Positions 6,381 through 6,907 of a stretch of DNA of 6,907 nt are shown here, in pieces. The DNA lies in assembly GCA_023151145.1 (NCBI GenBank), contig JAKLJM010000117.1:1-6907 (forward strand), given 5' to 3'. The first letter of the stretch is position 1. Every line of letters begins with the position of its first letter. A model generated the notes under the pieces. That model saw only the letters and a list, made by a program, of their open reading frames with translations. It was not told where the DNA came from and made no database searches. This DNA comes from Bacteriovoracaceae bacterium (lineage in GTDB: Bacteria > Bdellovibrionota > Bacteriovoracia > Bacteriovoracales > Bacteriovoracaceae). A program made the translations under genes and the position numbers.

Positions 6381-6385
6381 TCCTT
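6381..6385 (-). promoter_or_regulatory. yajC: Ribosome binding site that fixes the yajC start
   Basis: AAGGA on the minus strand stands seven bases before the ATG at 6371-6373. It supports the 118-residue YajC over the longer frame beginning at 6433. A short A-run and a (CA)5 tract (6391-6400) lie just upstream. Confidence 0.75.
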
Positions 6386-6410
6386 TTTTATGTGTGTGTG
6401 AATAGTTTTC

Positions 6411-6907
6411 TTAATTCCATTCATTTGATTCATAGGTTTTATAAAAGCTTAGGTAAAACTCGTCAAACTTATCTGCAAAGATCGCCTCTCTTGCTTCACG
6501 AACCATCTTTAAATAAAAGTATAAGTTATGATAGGTGATCAGATTTCCCGCTAGATACTCTCCAACGGTGAATAAATGGCGAATATACGCACGAGAGTAG
6601 CGGCGACAAACTTTACAATCACAATCCACGTCTGGTGGAAGTAGATCTTCTTTGAAGCGTTCTTTTTTGATATTTAAAGGCCCGCGCTTTGTGAGAAATT
6701 GACCATTGCGAGCATTTCTAGTGGGAAGGACACAGTCAAACATGTCAAGGCCAGCACGAATACCATTTAAGACATCTAATGGCTTTCCGACACCCATAAG
6801 ATAGCGCGGTTTATGTTCAGGCATTTTATGAACGAAGTTATTTAAAAAATCCACCATCTCGTCATTTTTTTCACCGACAGAAAGACCACCTAAGGCCAAT
6901 CCTTCAA
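6411..6907 (-). CDS. tgt: tRNA-guanine transglycosylase, C-terminal part
   Basis: Tgt swaps guanine at the wobble position (34) of Asp, Asn, His and Tyr tRNAs for preQ1, the first tRNA-bound step of queuosine formation in bacteria. The last 164 residues are visible, a little under half of the usual 375 or so; the gene enters from the right edge and its start is outside the window. The fragment opens with G-L-A-L-G-G-L-S-V-G-E, then P-R-Y-L-M-G-V-G-K-P. The active-site block D-M-F-D-C-V-L-P-T-R-N-A-R-N-G follows, whose F-D-C Asp (6735-6737) is the family nucleophile. The zinc site is complete: C-x-C-x2-C (first Cys at 6621-6623) then His 26 residues on (6528-6530), the exact family spacing. 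The tgt-yajC-secDF order is classical, and there are 37 bp before yajC. Confidence 0.97.
   Translation of the reverse strand, partial: EGLALGGLSVGEKNDEMVDFLNNFVHKMPEHKPRYLMGVGKPLDVLNGIRAGLDMFDCVLPTRNARNGQFLTKRGPLNIKKERFKEDLLPPDVDCDCKVCRRYSRAYIRHLFTVGEYLAGNLITYHNLYFYLKMVREAREAIFADKFDEFYLSFYKTYESNEWN

Noticed and set aside
6374..6433. Longer yajC with an upstream ATG at 6433
   Set aside because: It would overlap the end of tgt by 23 bp, lacks a ribosome site and puts a charged extension before the signal peptide; the ATG at 6373 has a good AAGGA site.
6897..6899. TTG at 6897-6899 as a start codon for the tgt frame
   Set aside because: The frame continues upstream to the window edge with conserved Tgt residues (E-G-L-A-L-G-G), so this is an internal Leu codon.

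Overview
This is an AT-rich window from a Gram-negative bacterium. It carries the conserved tgt–yajC–(tatA)–secD–secF protein-export neighbourhood, with most genes on the minus strand. Base composition, the style of the predicted lipoprotein and the gene order fit a Bdellovibrionota/Bacteriovoracales-like organism. That placement is an inference from general resemblance and was not tested by any search.

Layout from left to right. Bases 1-56 are the first 18 codons of a minus-strand HU/IHF-family DNA-binding protein. Bases 57-322 are a divergent intergenic region with an operator-like dyad (188-215). Bases 323-2035 (plus strand) encode a 570-residue cysteine-rich lipoprotein that I do not recognise. 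Its 3' end overlaps by 14 bp the tail of a convergent minus-strand gene (2022-2873) for an unknown membrane protein. That gene in turn overlaps the end of secF (2866-3801) by 8 bp. secD (3824-5530) lies 22 bp upstream of secF. A 155-bp regulatory gap follows, then tatA (5686-5994), yajC (6017-6373) and the C-terminal part of tgt (6411-6907, running off the window).

How the genes work together. Tgt makes the queuine-family modification of tRNA, and its gene classically travels with yajC-secDF. YajC, SecD and SecF form the accessory complex that uses the proton gradient to pull proteins through SecYEG. TatA/B belongs to the separate twin-arginine export system. The unknown membrane protein is translationally tied to secF, which makes it a candidate partner of the Sec accessory complex.

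The most interesting structure is the tatA–secD gap. A strong-looking minus-strand intrinsic terminator lies there. The upstream arm of its hairpin also contains a near-consensus -10 box, with a matching -35 box 18 bp further upstream. Transcripts coming through from tatA would carry the whole hairpin and tend to stop. Transcripts starting at the embedded promoter would begin in the loop, lack the upstream arm and pass freely into secD. Two related GTTAA/TTAAC palindromes sit immediately upstream of the -35 box. This could uncouple secDF expression from tgt-yajC-tatA. Apart from this and the two unknown proteins, the window is ordinary housekeeping sequence.
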